Shown here: in pieces, positions 25,082 to 32,405 of the stretch
Numbering within the stretch: the first letter of the stretch is position 1
Layout of the letters: each line of letters opens with the position of its first letter
The notes under the pieces: model-generated
Told to the model about the DNA's origin: nothing
Databases searched by the model: none
The model's input: only the letters and a program-made list of their open reading frames with translations
Source of the DNA: an uncultured Anaeroplasmataceae bacterium
GTDB lineage: Bacteria > Bacillota_I > Bacilli_A > Acholeplasmatales > Anaeroplasmataceae
DNA: 40,073 nucleotides
Assembly: GCA_944325695.1 (NCBI GenBank)
Contig: CALVBA010000010.1
Span: 1-40,073, forward strand
Direction of reading: 5' to 3'
Position numbers and translations under genes: made by a program

Positions 25082-26335
25082 TTATAACACTTTACATTTT
25101 ATCGTTCCATCTGATACCTTTAAATCAACAATATCATCTGTTTTAACATCATTAACACTTTTTATGATTTTATTATTACATCTAGCGATACTATATCCTT
25201 TATCGATAATCGTAAGTGGATTTAGCACTTTTAATTTTTCTGTTAAAAGTTGTAAATCCCGAGCTTTTTCTGTAAAACGTTTATCAAAAAGTTGATTTAA
25301 GCGTGATATTTCTGTCTTAAGTATATTGCGGTTAACATCTAAAATTTTTATAAATGCATTATTTAAACGAATTTGATATTGCATTAATTCTTGTTTTTTA
25401 CTATTCAATAATTGATGTGGACTTAAATTGTCTAATTTATTATCAATATTTAAAAGTTGCATTCTAATTTGATTTAAATAATTATCAATCGCAATATTTA
25501 ATCGTTGTTTTAACATGTTCACCTGATTTAACAAATCATCTTTGTTTGGCGTAGCCATCTCGGCAGCAGCTGTTGGAGTTGCAGCTCTTTTATCTGCTAC
25601 AAAATCACTAATCGTGAAATCAATTTCATGACCAACAGCACTTATAACAGGAATTTGCGATGCAAAAATAGCCATGGCTACTTCTTTTTCATTAAAAGCC
25701 CATAAATCCTCAATTGATCCACCACCACGACCAACAATTAATACATCAACTAATTTATCTTTGTTGGCTTTATTAATTTGCGTTGCAATTGATTTTTTAG
25801 CAAATTCTCCTTGAACCAATGCTGGATATAAAATAACTTCACAAATGGGATATCTTCTTTTAATTGTGTTTAAAATATCTTTAATCGCTGCACCAGTAGG
25901 ACTAGTGATAACACCAATTTTTTTAGGAAAAAGTGGAATTGGTTTTTTATATTTTAAATCGAATAATCCTTGTGATTCTAAATCTTTTTTTAACTTTTCA
26001 TACGCTAAGAATAATTCCCCAATTCCATCTAAAGACATTTCCTTAACGGTTATTTGATATGTTCCGTATGGTTCATAAACACTAATCGAACCACAGACTA
26101 AAACTTTTTTTCCATCGCTTATGTCAAAGTTTACATTTTGGGCGTCGCTATTAAACATCATCGCCTGAATTGATGCATAATCATCTTTCAACGTAAAATA
26201 AAAATGACCACGACTGTGCTTTTTAAAATTAGAAATTTCTCCTTTTAAATAGACTTTAAACAAATGGCGGTCATTATCAAATTTATATTTTATATATTTT
26301 GTTAAAGCGGTAACAGTTAAATATTTATCTTCCAC
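25082..26335 (-). CDS. xseA: Exodeoxyribonuclease VII large subunit
   Basis: Catalytic subunit of 417 aa. An N-terminal OB fold (VYLKGEISNFKKHSRGHFYFTLKD) is followed by the nuclease domain with PLFPKKIGVITSPTGAAIKDIL, DVLIVGRGGGSIEDLWAFNEKEVAMAIF, PVISAVGHEIDFTISDFVADKRAATPTAAAE and a long coiled-coil C-terminus that carries XseB. The start is GTG at 26335, overlapping the nusB TAG by one base. folD, which separates nusB and xseA in Bacillus, is absent. Confidence 0.96.
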   Translation of the reverse strand: MEDKYLTVTALTKYIKYKFDNDRHLFKVYLKGEISNFKKHSRGHFYFTLKDDYASIQAMMFNSDAQNVNFDISDGKKVLVCGSISVYEPYGTYQITVKEMSLDGIGELFLAYEKLKKDLESQGLFDLKYKKPIPLFPKKIGVITSPTGAAIKDILNTIKRRYPICEVILYPALVQGEFAKKSIATQINKANKDKLVDVLIVGRGGGSIEDLWAFNEKEVAMAIFASQIPVISAVGHEIDFTISDFVADKRAATPTAAAEMATPNKDDLLNQVNMLKQRLNIAIDNYLNQIRMQLLNIDNKLDNLSPHQLLNSKKQELMQYQIRLNNAFIKILDVNRNILKTEISRLNQLFDKRFTEKARDLQLLTEKLKVLNPLTIIDKGYSIARCNNKIIKSVNDVKTDDIVDLKVSDGTIKCKVL

Positions 26336-26736
26336 TATTTATACCCTAGATATTTGCAGATATTATCTAATAAACGATTATTAAATGATGATGATTTATT
26401 ATCATCTAAGTCAGAATATTTTTTAGTAATCAAAACAGCTTCGTTAATAACAATTTCAAATGGTACTTCTTTTAATAAAAGCTCATATGTAGCTACACGA
26501 ATAATTTGTTTATCTACTAAATTCAAGCGATTTAGCGTGTAATTTACTAAACAATTACTGATTAATTCATCAATTTCTGTTTTTTTATCAACTACACCTA
26601 AAACAAGACTTTCACAAAAATCATCAATCTCTTCATCGAAAGCTTTCTTTGCATCTGCATAACCTTGATTTGTCAATTCCATAATATATAAAATTTGACC
26701 AGCTTTAATACGTGATATTGTTCTTTTACTTTCCAT
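26335..26736 (-). CDS. nusB: Transcription antitermination factor NusB
   Basis: A 133-aa all-helical RNA-binding protein that works with NusE (S10) on boxA of rRNA operons. The core is visible in RLNLVDKQIIRVATYELL and VPFEIVINEAVLITKKYSD, ending in NNRLLDNI, the family signatures. AAGGAGAG precedes the ATG at good spacing. It is the first gene of the operon nusB-xseA-xseB-dxs-tlyA-recN-GGDEF. Confidence 0.95.
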   Translation of the reverse strand: MESKRTISRIKAGQILYIMELTNQGYADAKKAFDEEIDDFCESLVLGVVDKKTEIDELISNCLVNYTLNRLNLVDKQIIRVATYELLLKEVPFEIVINEAVLITKKYSDLDDNKSSSFNNRLLDNICKYLGYK

Positions 26737-26763
26737 TATTAAAAATCTCTCCTTAACATATGT

Positions 26764-26792
26764 ATTTTACCATATTTAAGAAGAGTTGAAAA
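26764..26792 (-). promoter_or_regulatory. Promoter for the nusB operon
   Basis: On the minus strand TTTTCA (26787-26792), 17-nt spacer, TAAAAT (26764-26769) with a TG one base upstream (extended -10). It lies between the spoIIIAH stop and nusB, so the housekeeping operon need not depend on the sporulation gene. Confidence 0.6.
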
Positions 26793-26806
26793 GGTTTTAT
26801 TTTTTT

Positions 26807-27283
26807 TTATACTCCAGTTTTGCTAAGTTTTATTTTAACTTCAACATTATAATCAAAATTACTTTGCACAATATCGCATACTGTTATAAACTCATCAATA
26901 TTAAACACATTCGCTAAAATATCAATATCTAATGTATCATTTGTAATTACAACTAAACAATCATCATAACCTAAAGAAATTATTGTATCTTCTAAAATAA
27001 TTTCTTGAATTGTTAAATATTCGATAGCTTCTAACTTTTCTAAAGCCTCATTAATATCTAAGATATCATCAGCATTTGAAATTGATGCTTCTAATTCTAA
27101 AATTCTACTAGTGCGTTCTTCAGTTAAAGAAATTCTTTTTGTGGCATATTCCACATATCTACTATTAGTATCGATTGGATCACCACCATTAACCAAGTCA
27201 CTGCGTTCTTGATTAGCATAATACACCGTAAGCATAACTAAAACTGCCAATAAAAAAACTGATAATTTATTCTTTCTTAACAT
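26807..27283 (-). CDS. spoIIIAH: SpoIIIAH-like sporulation channel protein
   Basis: A 158-aa protein with an N-terminal membrane anchor (about residues 7-22, FLLAVLVMLTVYYANQ) and an extracytoplasmic domain. The ISLTEERTSRILELEASISN helix and YDDCLVVITNDTLDIDI strands fit the C-terminal YscJ/FliF-like domain of SpoIIIAH. SpoIIIAH is made in the mother cell and pairs with forespore SpoIIQ. It lies near nusB, as in Bacillus, where it ends the spoIIIA operon. Here spoIIIAA-AG are not in front of it, since potD is. Expression signals are unusual: see the terminator and sigma-E-like promoter just upstream. It is shorter than the Bacillus protein (about 218 aa). Confidence 0.82.
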   Translation of the reverse strand: MLRKNKLSVFLLAVLVMLTVYYANQERSDLVNGGDPIDTNSRYVEYATKRISLTEERTSRILELEASISNADDILDINEALEKLEAIEYLTIQEIILEDTIISLGYDDCLVVITNDTLDIDILANVFNIDEFITVCDIVQSNFDYNVEVKIKLSKTGV

Positions 27284-27325
27284 AAAAACCCTCCTACTTA
27301 TACTAAAATTGTATGCATAGGAGGG
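27284..27325 (-). terminator. pot operon terminator whose 3' arm is the spoIIIAH ribosome site
   Basis: On the minus strand CCCTCCTA (27318-27325) pairs perfectly with TAGGAGGG (27289-27296), with an inner ATAC/GTAT pair, then TTTTT and at once the spoIIIAH ATG. A transcript reading through from potD would both terminate here and have its AGGAGG ribosome site buried in the stem. Confidence 0.75.
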
Positions 27326-27336
27326 AAGATATATAC
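27308..27336 (-). promoter_or_regulatory. Sigma-E-like promoter for spoIIIAH inside the terminator hairpin
   Basis: On the minus strand CATACAAT (27308-27315) is a full match to the sigma-E -10 consensus, 14 nt from GTATATA (27330-27336), a 5/7 match to the -35 KMATATT. Transcription would begin past the hairpin's 5' arm, leaving the ribosome site free. Sigma-E control of spoIIIAH is known in Bacillus. Confidence 0.65.
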
Positions 27337-27341
27337 ATTTT

Positions 27342-28454
27342 TTATCTTGAAACCATGAAATTTAACCATTCTTCATCTGTTAATTCTTTATTTTCTGGAC
27401 TATAGCGAAACATTTCATCATTTAATCCAATGTTAATACGATAGATGTTGGCATATTCAGCATAACCATAATCATCTTGTTCATAAGATGTCTTTAAGCA
27501 ATATTCATAAACATCATTAACACTTGAAGTATAACCAACTTCTTGTGTATTTAACAAAGCATTTTCAAAACGGCACATAAAGTCAATAAACTTATAAGCC
27601 ATTTCTACATTCTTAGCGTTCTTTGGAATAGCCATCCCATCTGACCAAATATTAGTTCCATTTTTTGGTTTATAAAAATCTAAAACATCTGTTTCTTCTT
27701 CGCTAATAACATATAAAGCATCACCTGAATAAGTTACCGCCATATCATAACGCAAAGCAATCATATCATCTAATAATGCATCTGTTAAAATAGCTAATTT
27801 ATCTGATGCATAATTTGTTTTCATTTCTAAAAGCCAATTTTTAGCTTGTAATATTTCTTCACGATTAGTTGTATTCATGCTATAACCTAATTGTTTTAAA
27901 GGAATCATAAATCCATCGCGTGAAGAATCATAATAAGCTGTTTTGTATTGATTATTACGATTTAAAAGGATATCCCAATTTAAGTTTTCTAAATCAGTTA
28001 AACTAACTTTATTAGTGTTATATGTTATTCCGACTGTTCCACAGAAATAAGGTACTGCATACTTTAAAAAATCAAACCCTTGATACATTTCTGTATCATC
28101 TTTCATTTTATTTAGTATTTGTAATAAATCAGCATTAACATCTTCTTTTTGATATTCTAATTTTGACCAATCTAATTCTTGAATTAATCCAGCTTGGCTT
28201 AAATCTTCAATCGCATAATCTGATGGGAAAATAACATCATACGATTCACTTTTTAATTTTGTGATCATATCTTCATTTGAATTAAATGTGGAATAGACTA
28301 CATCAACATTATATTCTTGTTCAAAAGCCTTAATAACATCATGTGAAATGTATTCTCCCCAGTTATAAACATAAAGTTTTTCTTTTTGTGAGCATCCAAA
28401 AACTGATGTTAGAGTTAATACACAGACAAAAGATAAAATTATTTTACGAAACAT
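27342..28454 (-). CDS. potD: Spermidine/putrescine-binding lipoprotein
   Basis: Substrate-binding protein of a polyamine ABC importer, 370 aa, anchored outside the membrane. A lipoprotein signal ends in the lipobox SVFGC (Cys 21). The mature part begins LYVYNWGEYIS, the PotD/PotF signature, followed by VIFPSDYAIEDL, VPYFCGTVGITYNT, TYSGDALYV and NIWSDGMAIPKNAKN. Its start overlaps the potC stop by one base. It is the last gene of potABCD. Confidence 0.95.
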   Translation of the reverse strand: MFRKIILSFVCVLTLTSVFGCSQKEKLYVYNWGEYISHDVIKAFEQEYNVDVVYSTFNSNEDMITKLKSESYDVIFPSDYAIEDLSQAGLIQELDWSKLEYQKEDVNADLLQILNKMKDDTEMYQGFDFLKYAVPYFCGTVGITYNTNKVSLTDLENLNWDILLNRNNQYKTAYYDSSRDGFMIPLKQLGYSMNTTNREEILQAKNWLLEMKTNYASDKLAILTDALLDDMIALRYDMAVTYSGDALYVISEEETDVLDFYKPKNGTNIWSDGMAIPKNAKNVEMAYKFIDFMCRFENALLNTQEVGYTSSVNDVYEYCLKTSYEQDDYGYAEYANIYRINIGLNDEMFRYSPENKELTDEEWLNFMVSR

Positions 28455-29254
28455 TATTCTACCACCTTTCTTTTAGCTTTAATCGCATCATAAGCAATCT
28501 TAACTAAAATAACACCTAAGATGATTGTTGAAAGAGGATTAATTGTCATTGGGATTTTTTGTCTAGCATTATATAAATAAATCGAAATATTTGTCGCATT
28601 AGCTCCGGCTGTAAAATAAGATACAACAAAATCATCAAAACTCATCGTAAAAGCCATTGATGCTCCAGCTAAAACTGCCGTTTGAATTTGTGGAATAATT
28701 ACTTTAGTAATAGCTTGTAGTGGTGTTGCGCCTAAATCTAAAGCTGCTTCAGGTAGATTTGGATCTAAATTTCTTATTTTAGGATAAACAGAAATAATTA
28801 CATATGGTGTACAAAAAGCGATATGACTTAAAATTAACGTTAAATATCCACGTTCGATACCTAAGAAAATAAAGAACAAAAACAACCCAACAGCAGTAAT
28901 TACTTCAGGATTTACTACTGGAATATTATTCATATTTAAAAGCATATCACGAACCTTTTTATTAATATTACGGCTTATCGCTAAAGCAGCAAGGGTTCCA
29001 ATTATTGTAGATGAAATAGTGGCGATTACGGCTACTAAAAAAGTCATTAAAATGGTATTAATCAATTCTGCATCTAAAAACAACTGTTTATACCATTGTA
29101 GCGAAAATCCAGTGAAATTTGTCAAAGAATGTGAACTATTAAAGGAAAATAGCACAACTGAAAAAATAGGTAAATAATAAATTAAAAGTGTTATTGTGAT
29201 AAAAGAAATCGATATGATTTCAAATATTTTTTGATTTTTAGTCTTGTTGTTCAT
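28454..29254 (-). CDS. potC: Spermidine/putrescine ABC permease PotC
   Basis: Inner-membrane permease of 266 aa with six predicted membrane segments. The ATPase-coupling EAA loop reads EAALDLGATPLQAITKVIIPQ-like at about residues 165-185. The N-terminal region (YLPIFSVVLFSFNSS) and MSFDDFVVSYFTAG are typical of PotC. It overlaps potB by 17 bp and potD by one base, so the complex subunits are translated together. Confidence 0.94.
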   Translation of the reverse strand: MNNKTKNQKIFEIISISFITITLLIYYLPIFSVVLFSFNSSHSLTNFTGFSLQWYKQLFLDAELINTILMTFLVAVIATISSTIIGTLAALAISRNINKKVRDMLLNMNNIPVVNPEVITAVGLFLFFIFLGIERGYLTLILSHIAFCTPYVIISVYPKIRNLDPNLPEAALDLGATPLQAITKVIIPQIQTAVLAGASMAFTMSFDDFVVSYFTAGANATNISIYLYNARQKIPMTINPLSTIILGVILVKIAYDAIKAKRKVVE

Positions 29255-30131
29255 ATCGATTCACAACCTTTCTTAATACAAAGATAATAAACATTACTGA
29301 TAGCATTGTAATAACTGCAATCGCACTACCATATGAATAAGCACCATTTTCAATGTTACCTTTCATAAATAAGTGTTCAATGATATATCCGATAAAATTA
29401 TTATTAATTCCATTACCTAAAATATTTGGTATAACAATGGAAGTAGCTGATGGTAAGAATACTAGTGATATTCCCGAGAAAATTCCTGGTAATGTCAATG
29501 GGAAGACTACTCGTGTAAATATTTGATGTTCTTTAGCTCCTAAATCGCGAGCTGCTTCAATTAAACTATGATCCATTTTAGATAACAATGTATAAATAGG
29601 TAACACCATAAAAGGTAACATGTCGATGATTAAGCTAATAATAATCGCAATATTTGTTCCTAGCAGTGTCGTTTTAGAATATCCCAACATTTGGAAAAAT
29701 TTTAAAATAATTCCACCTTCTGCGATTAATGATTTTACCGCTAAAGTTCTTATTAGCATATTAATCCACATTGGTACAGTAACTAATAAAATTAGTATTC
29801 CTTGGTATTTAATATTTCTTTTAGAAATGAAATATGCTAATGGATATCCAATCAAAAAACATCCTAATGTTGCGATAAAAGCGACAAAAATAGATTTAAA
29901 TAAAGCATATACAAATGAAAAATTTGCTGCATTAAAAAATTTACGGTAATAATTTAATGTAAATAAATACATTCTTTCTGTTTGTTGATATGTAATCGAA
30001 TACCAAATAATTAAAAATAACGGAATAAACACTAATGCTACCATTAATATTAGGTAGGGAATATTAAAGTATTGAAAAGTATCAATTCGTTTTCTTTTTT
30101 TAGTTTCAAAATTAATTAGTTCGTGTTGCAT
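29238..30131 (-). CDS. potB: Spermidine/putrescine ABC permease PotB
   Basis: Second permease subunit, 297 aa, with six membrane segments and the coupling loop EAARDLGAKEHQIFTRVVF. PYLILMVALVFIPLFLIIWYS near the N-terminus is the first membrane helix. I place the start at the ATG at 30131, one base after the potA stop. A frame-open ATG at 30167 would overlap potA by 35 bp and lacks a ribosome site. Coupled translation from potA is likely since the local ribosome site is weak. Confidence 0.92.
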   Translation of the reverse strand: MQHELINFETKKRKRIDTFQYFNIPYLILMVALVFIPLFLIIWYSITYQQTERMYLFTLNYYRKFFNAANFSFVYALFKSIFVAFIATLGCFLIGYPLAYFISKRNIKYQGILILLVTVPMWINMLIRTLAVKSLIAEGGIILKFFQMLGYSKTTLLGTNIAIIISLIIDMLPFMVLPIYTLLSKMDHSLIEAARDLGAKEHQIFTRVVFPLTLPGIFSGISLVFLPSATSIVIPNILGNGINNNFIGYIIEHLFMKGNIENGAYSYGSAIAVITMLSVMFIIFVLRKVVNRYEQQD

Positions 30132-30132
30132 T

Positions 30133-31215
30133 TTACCATTCCATTTTTTCCATAATATGGATATCATCAGGATTTAATGTTAAACCTACCTTACTTCCTA
30201 ATGCACTATAATCTGTTGTATGAATTAAAAACTCACGATAAGCTGTTTTAACTTCAATTTCAAAATGAACACCTTTAAAAACAACACTTGTTACCTCTCC
30301 TTGCATTAATCCTTTTTCTATAGGAACAATATCGATATCTTCCGGTCTAATAACAACATCCACTGGTTCATTTAATTTAAATCCTTTATCCACGCAATCA
30401 AAAATTTGATTATCAAATTCAACTTTAAAATCTTCGCGCATAATTCCATTAATAATATTAGATTCACCAATAAAATCTGCTACAATTCGATTAACAGGCT
30501 CATTATAAATACCTTCTGGGGTTCCTACTTGTTGAATTATACCCTCATGCATAACTACAATTTTATCACTCATTGTTAAGGCTTCTTCTTGATCATGAGT
30601 TACAAAAATGAACGTAATTCCTAAATTGCGTTGAATTTCTTTTAACTCATATTGCATATCTTGACGAAGCTTTAAATCAAGTGCAGCTAAAGGTTCATCT
30701 AATAATAAAACTTTTGGTTCATTGACTAAAGCACGTGCAATCGCTACACGCTGTTGTTGCCCACCACTTAGACGATTTATACTACGATTTTCAAACCCTT
30801 CAAGCCCAACAATTTTTAACATTTTTAAAACTTTTTCGCGAATAATTGCTTCAGATTCTTTGTTTTTCTTAAAGCGTTTAAAAAAACTAGTTTTATTATT
30901 TTCTTTTATTCTTAATCCAAATGCGACATTTTCAAAAACATTTAAATGTGGGAATAGAGCATATCTTTGAAAAACAGTATTTGTTTGTCTTTTAAAAGCA
31001 GGTTCATTTTCAATGTTTTTTCCATCAAATAAAACAACACCACTACTTGCTTGTTCAAAACCACCAATAATACGTAAAGTTGTTGTTTTACCACACCCTG
31101 AAGGTCCTAAAAATGTTACAAACTCATTTTCATAGATATCTAAATCGATACCTTTTAAAACAACATTTCCACCAAATTCTTTAGTTAATCCCTTAATTTC
31201 AATAAGTTTTTTCAT
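30133..31215 (-). CDS. potA: Spermidine/putrescine ABC ATPase PotA
   Basis: ATP-binding subunit of the polyamine importer, 360 aa. Walker A is GPSGCGKTT, the Q loop is [12 protein letters not shown], the ABC signature is [16 protein letters not shown], Walker B is [11 protein letters not shown], and the switch His is in [12 protein letters not shown]-terminal TOBE domain contains [12 protein letters not shown] basic insertion ([12 protein letters not shown], about 106-117) sits in the helical domain. TAGGAGGAA precedes the ATG. First gene of potABCD. Confidence 0.96.
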   Translation of the reverse strand: MKKLIEIKGLTKEFGGNVVLKGIDLDIYENEFVTFLGPSGCGKTTTLRIIGGFEQASSGVVLFDGKNIENEPAFKRQTNTVFQRYALFPHLNVFENVAFGLRIKENNKTSFFKRFKKNKESEAIIREKVLKMLKIVGLEGFENRSINRLSGGQQQRVAIARALVNEPKVLLLDEPLAALDLKLRQDMQYELKEIQRNLGITFIFVTHDQEEALTMSDKIVVMHEGIIQQVGTPEGIYNEPVNRIVADFIGESNIINGIMREDFKVEFDNQIFDCVDKGFKLNEPVDVVIRPEDIDIVPIEKGLMQGEVTSVVFKGVHFEIEVKTAYREFLIHTTDYSALGSKVGLTLNPDDIHIMEKMEW

Positions 31216-31236
31216 ATTTCCTCCTAAAACAGATTT

Positions 31237-31263
31237 TATTAGTTTATTTCTATTAAACTAATA
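31237..31263. repeat. Perfect inverted repeat in the potABCD leader
   Basis: TATTAGTTTA (31237-31246) and TAAACTAATA (31254-31263) are perfect 10-bp complements around 7 bases, just upstream of the potA ribosome site. A weak promoter (TTTAAA, 16 nt, TATAGT at 31303-31308) would place it in the leader. It could be an operator or an mRNA hairpin. Confidence 0.6.
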
Positions 31264-31373
31264 GTTTACAAAATATTATTTTCAACAATAATGTTTACTT
31301 ATACTATACTTGCTGTTAAAAATCTTTAAACAAATACAATAATATTATAATCATTTATCATTTTAAGTCAATA

Positions 31374-31403
31374 GAAAAAACATCTTATAAAAAAGATGTT
31401 TTA
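31374..31403 (-). terminator. Intrinsic terminator after fmt
   Basis: AAAACATCTT (31377-31386) pairs with AAGATGTTTT (31393-31402). On the minus strand it ends in TTTTTTCTA. It lies about 65 bp after the fmt stop. Confidence 0.8.
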
Positions 31404-31468
31404 AACTAAAAATATGTATTTTCAGCAATTTAGATTTTTATTTAATCAAAATATCTGTTTATATTTAT

Positions 31469-32395
31469 TTATTGAAAAAGATCATGTTTTTTCATAATTT
31501 TTTGACCATTTAAAAAATCTTTAACTAAACAACGTTTCTTACCTTCAACTTGAATTTCGATTAAATCAATCGCTCCATCACAAGTTTTAACTTTAATTGT
31601 TTTATCAAGACTAATAATTTCTTTTGGTTGATATCCTTCATAATGACCATAATCTTTTTGTGCTTGATAAATTTTTATATTCGTTTGATTAATCGTGGAA
31701 TAACTAACCGGCCAAGGATTTAATCCACGAATTTGATCATATACTTCCTTTGTTGTTTTACTAAAATCAACATACTCTTCAGCACGAGAAACATTATAAG
31801 CATATGTTACTAAAGATTCATCTTGTTGAATTGGATTAATATTCCCAATTTCAATTAATGGTAACGTTTTAAGTAATAAATTAGTTCCTAAAATACTTAA
31901 TTTATCGTGTATGCTTTCTAAATTATCTGTTTCTAAAATAGGAGTTTCTTCTTGGGAAATAATATCTCCGGCATCCATTTTTGGTGCCATATACATTATA
32001 GTTACTCCTGTTTTATCATGCCCATAGATAATAGCTTTATGAATTGGAGCACCACCACGCAACTTAGGAAGTAAACTAGCATGCACGTTAATAGCTTTAT
32101 ACTTCGGGGTTTCTAATAAAATCTTAGGAACAATTTGCCCATATGCACAAGTTATAATAATATCTGGATTAACATCTAAAATACGTTGATAATCTTTTTT
32201 AATGTTAACCGGTTGAAATACTTCAATACCATGTTTTAATGCGCATTCTTTAACTGGTGTTGCTTTTAATTCTTTTTTTCTTCCCACTAATTTATCAGGT
32301 TGACTGACAACTAATCTAACATCATATTTTTCTTTAACTAAACCCTCTAATACATTTACTGCAAAATCGGGAGTACCCATAAATACTACTTTCAT
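31469..32395 (-). CDS. fmt: Methionyl-tRNA formyltransferase
   Basis: Formylates initiator Met-tRNA using 10-formyl-tetrahydrofolate. The 308-aa protein has VVFMGTPDFAV at the N-terminus, YGQIVPKILL, the catalytic region INVHASLLPKLRGGAPIHKAI (Asn/His), and MDAGDII. The C-terminal OB-like domain binds tRNA. It starts 10 bp after priA in the same operon, the priA-fmt order seen across Bacillota. Confidence 0.96.
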   Translation of the reverse strand: MKVVFMGTPDFAVNVLEGLVKEKYDVRLVVSQPDKLVGRKKELKATPVKECALKHGIEVFQPVNIKKDYQRILDVNPDIIITCAYGQIVPKILLETPKYKAINVHASLLPKLRGGAPIHKAIIYGHDKTGVTIMYMAPKMDAGDIISQEETPILETDNLESIHDKLSILGTNLLLKTLPLIEIGNINPIQQDESLVTYAYNVSRAEEYVDFSKTTKEVYDQIRGLNPWPVSYSTINQTNIKIYQAQKDYGHYEGYQPKEIISLDKTIKVKTCDGAIDLIEIQVEGKKRCLVKDFLNGQKIMKKHDLFQ

Positions 32396-32405
32396 TTTTT
32401 CACCT

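Noticed and set aside
29620-29949. 109-aa plus-strand reading frame
   Set aside because: Antisense shadow of the PotB membrane segments; hydrophobic composition is just the complement of that region.
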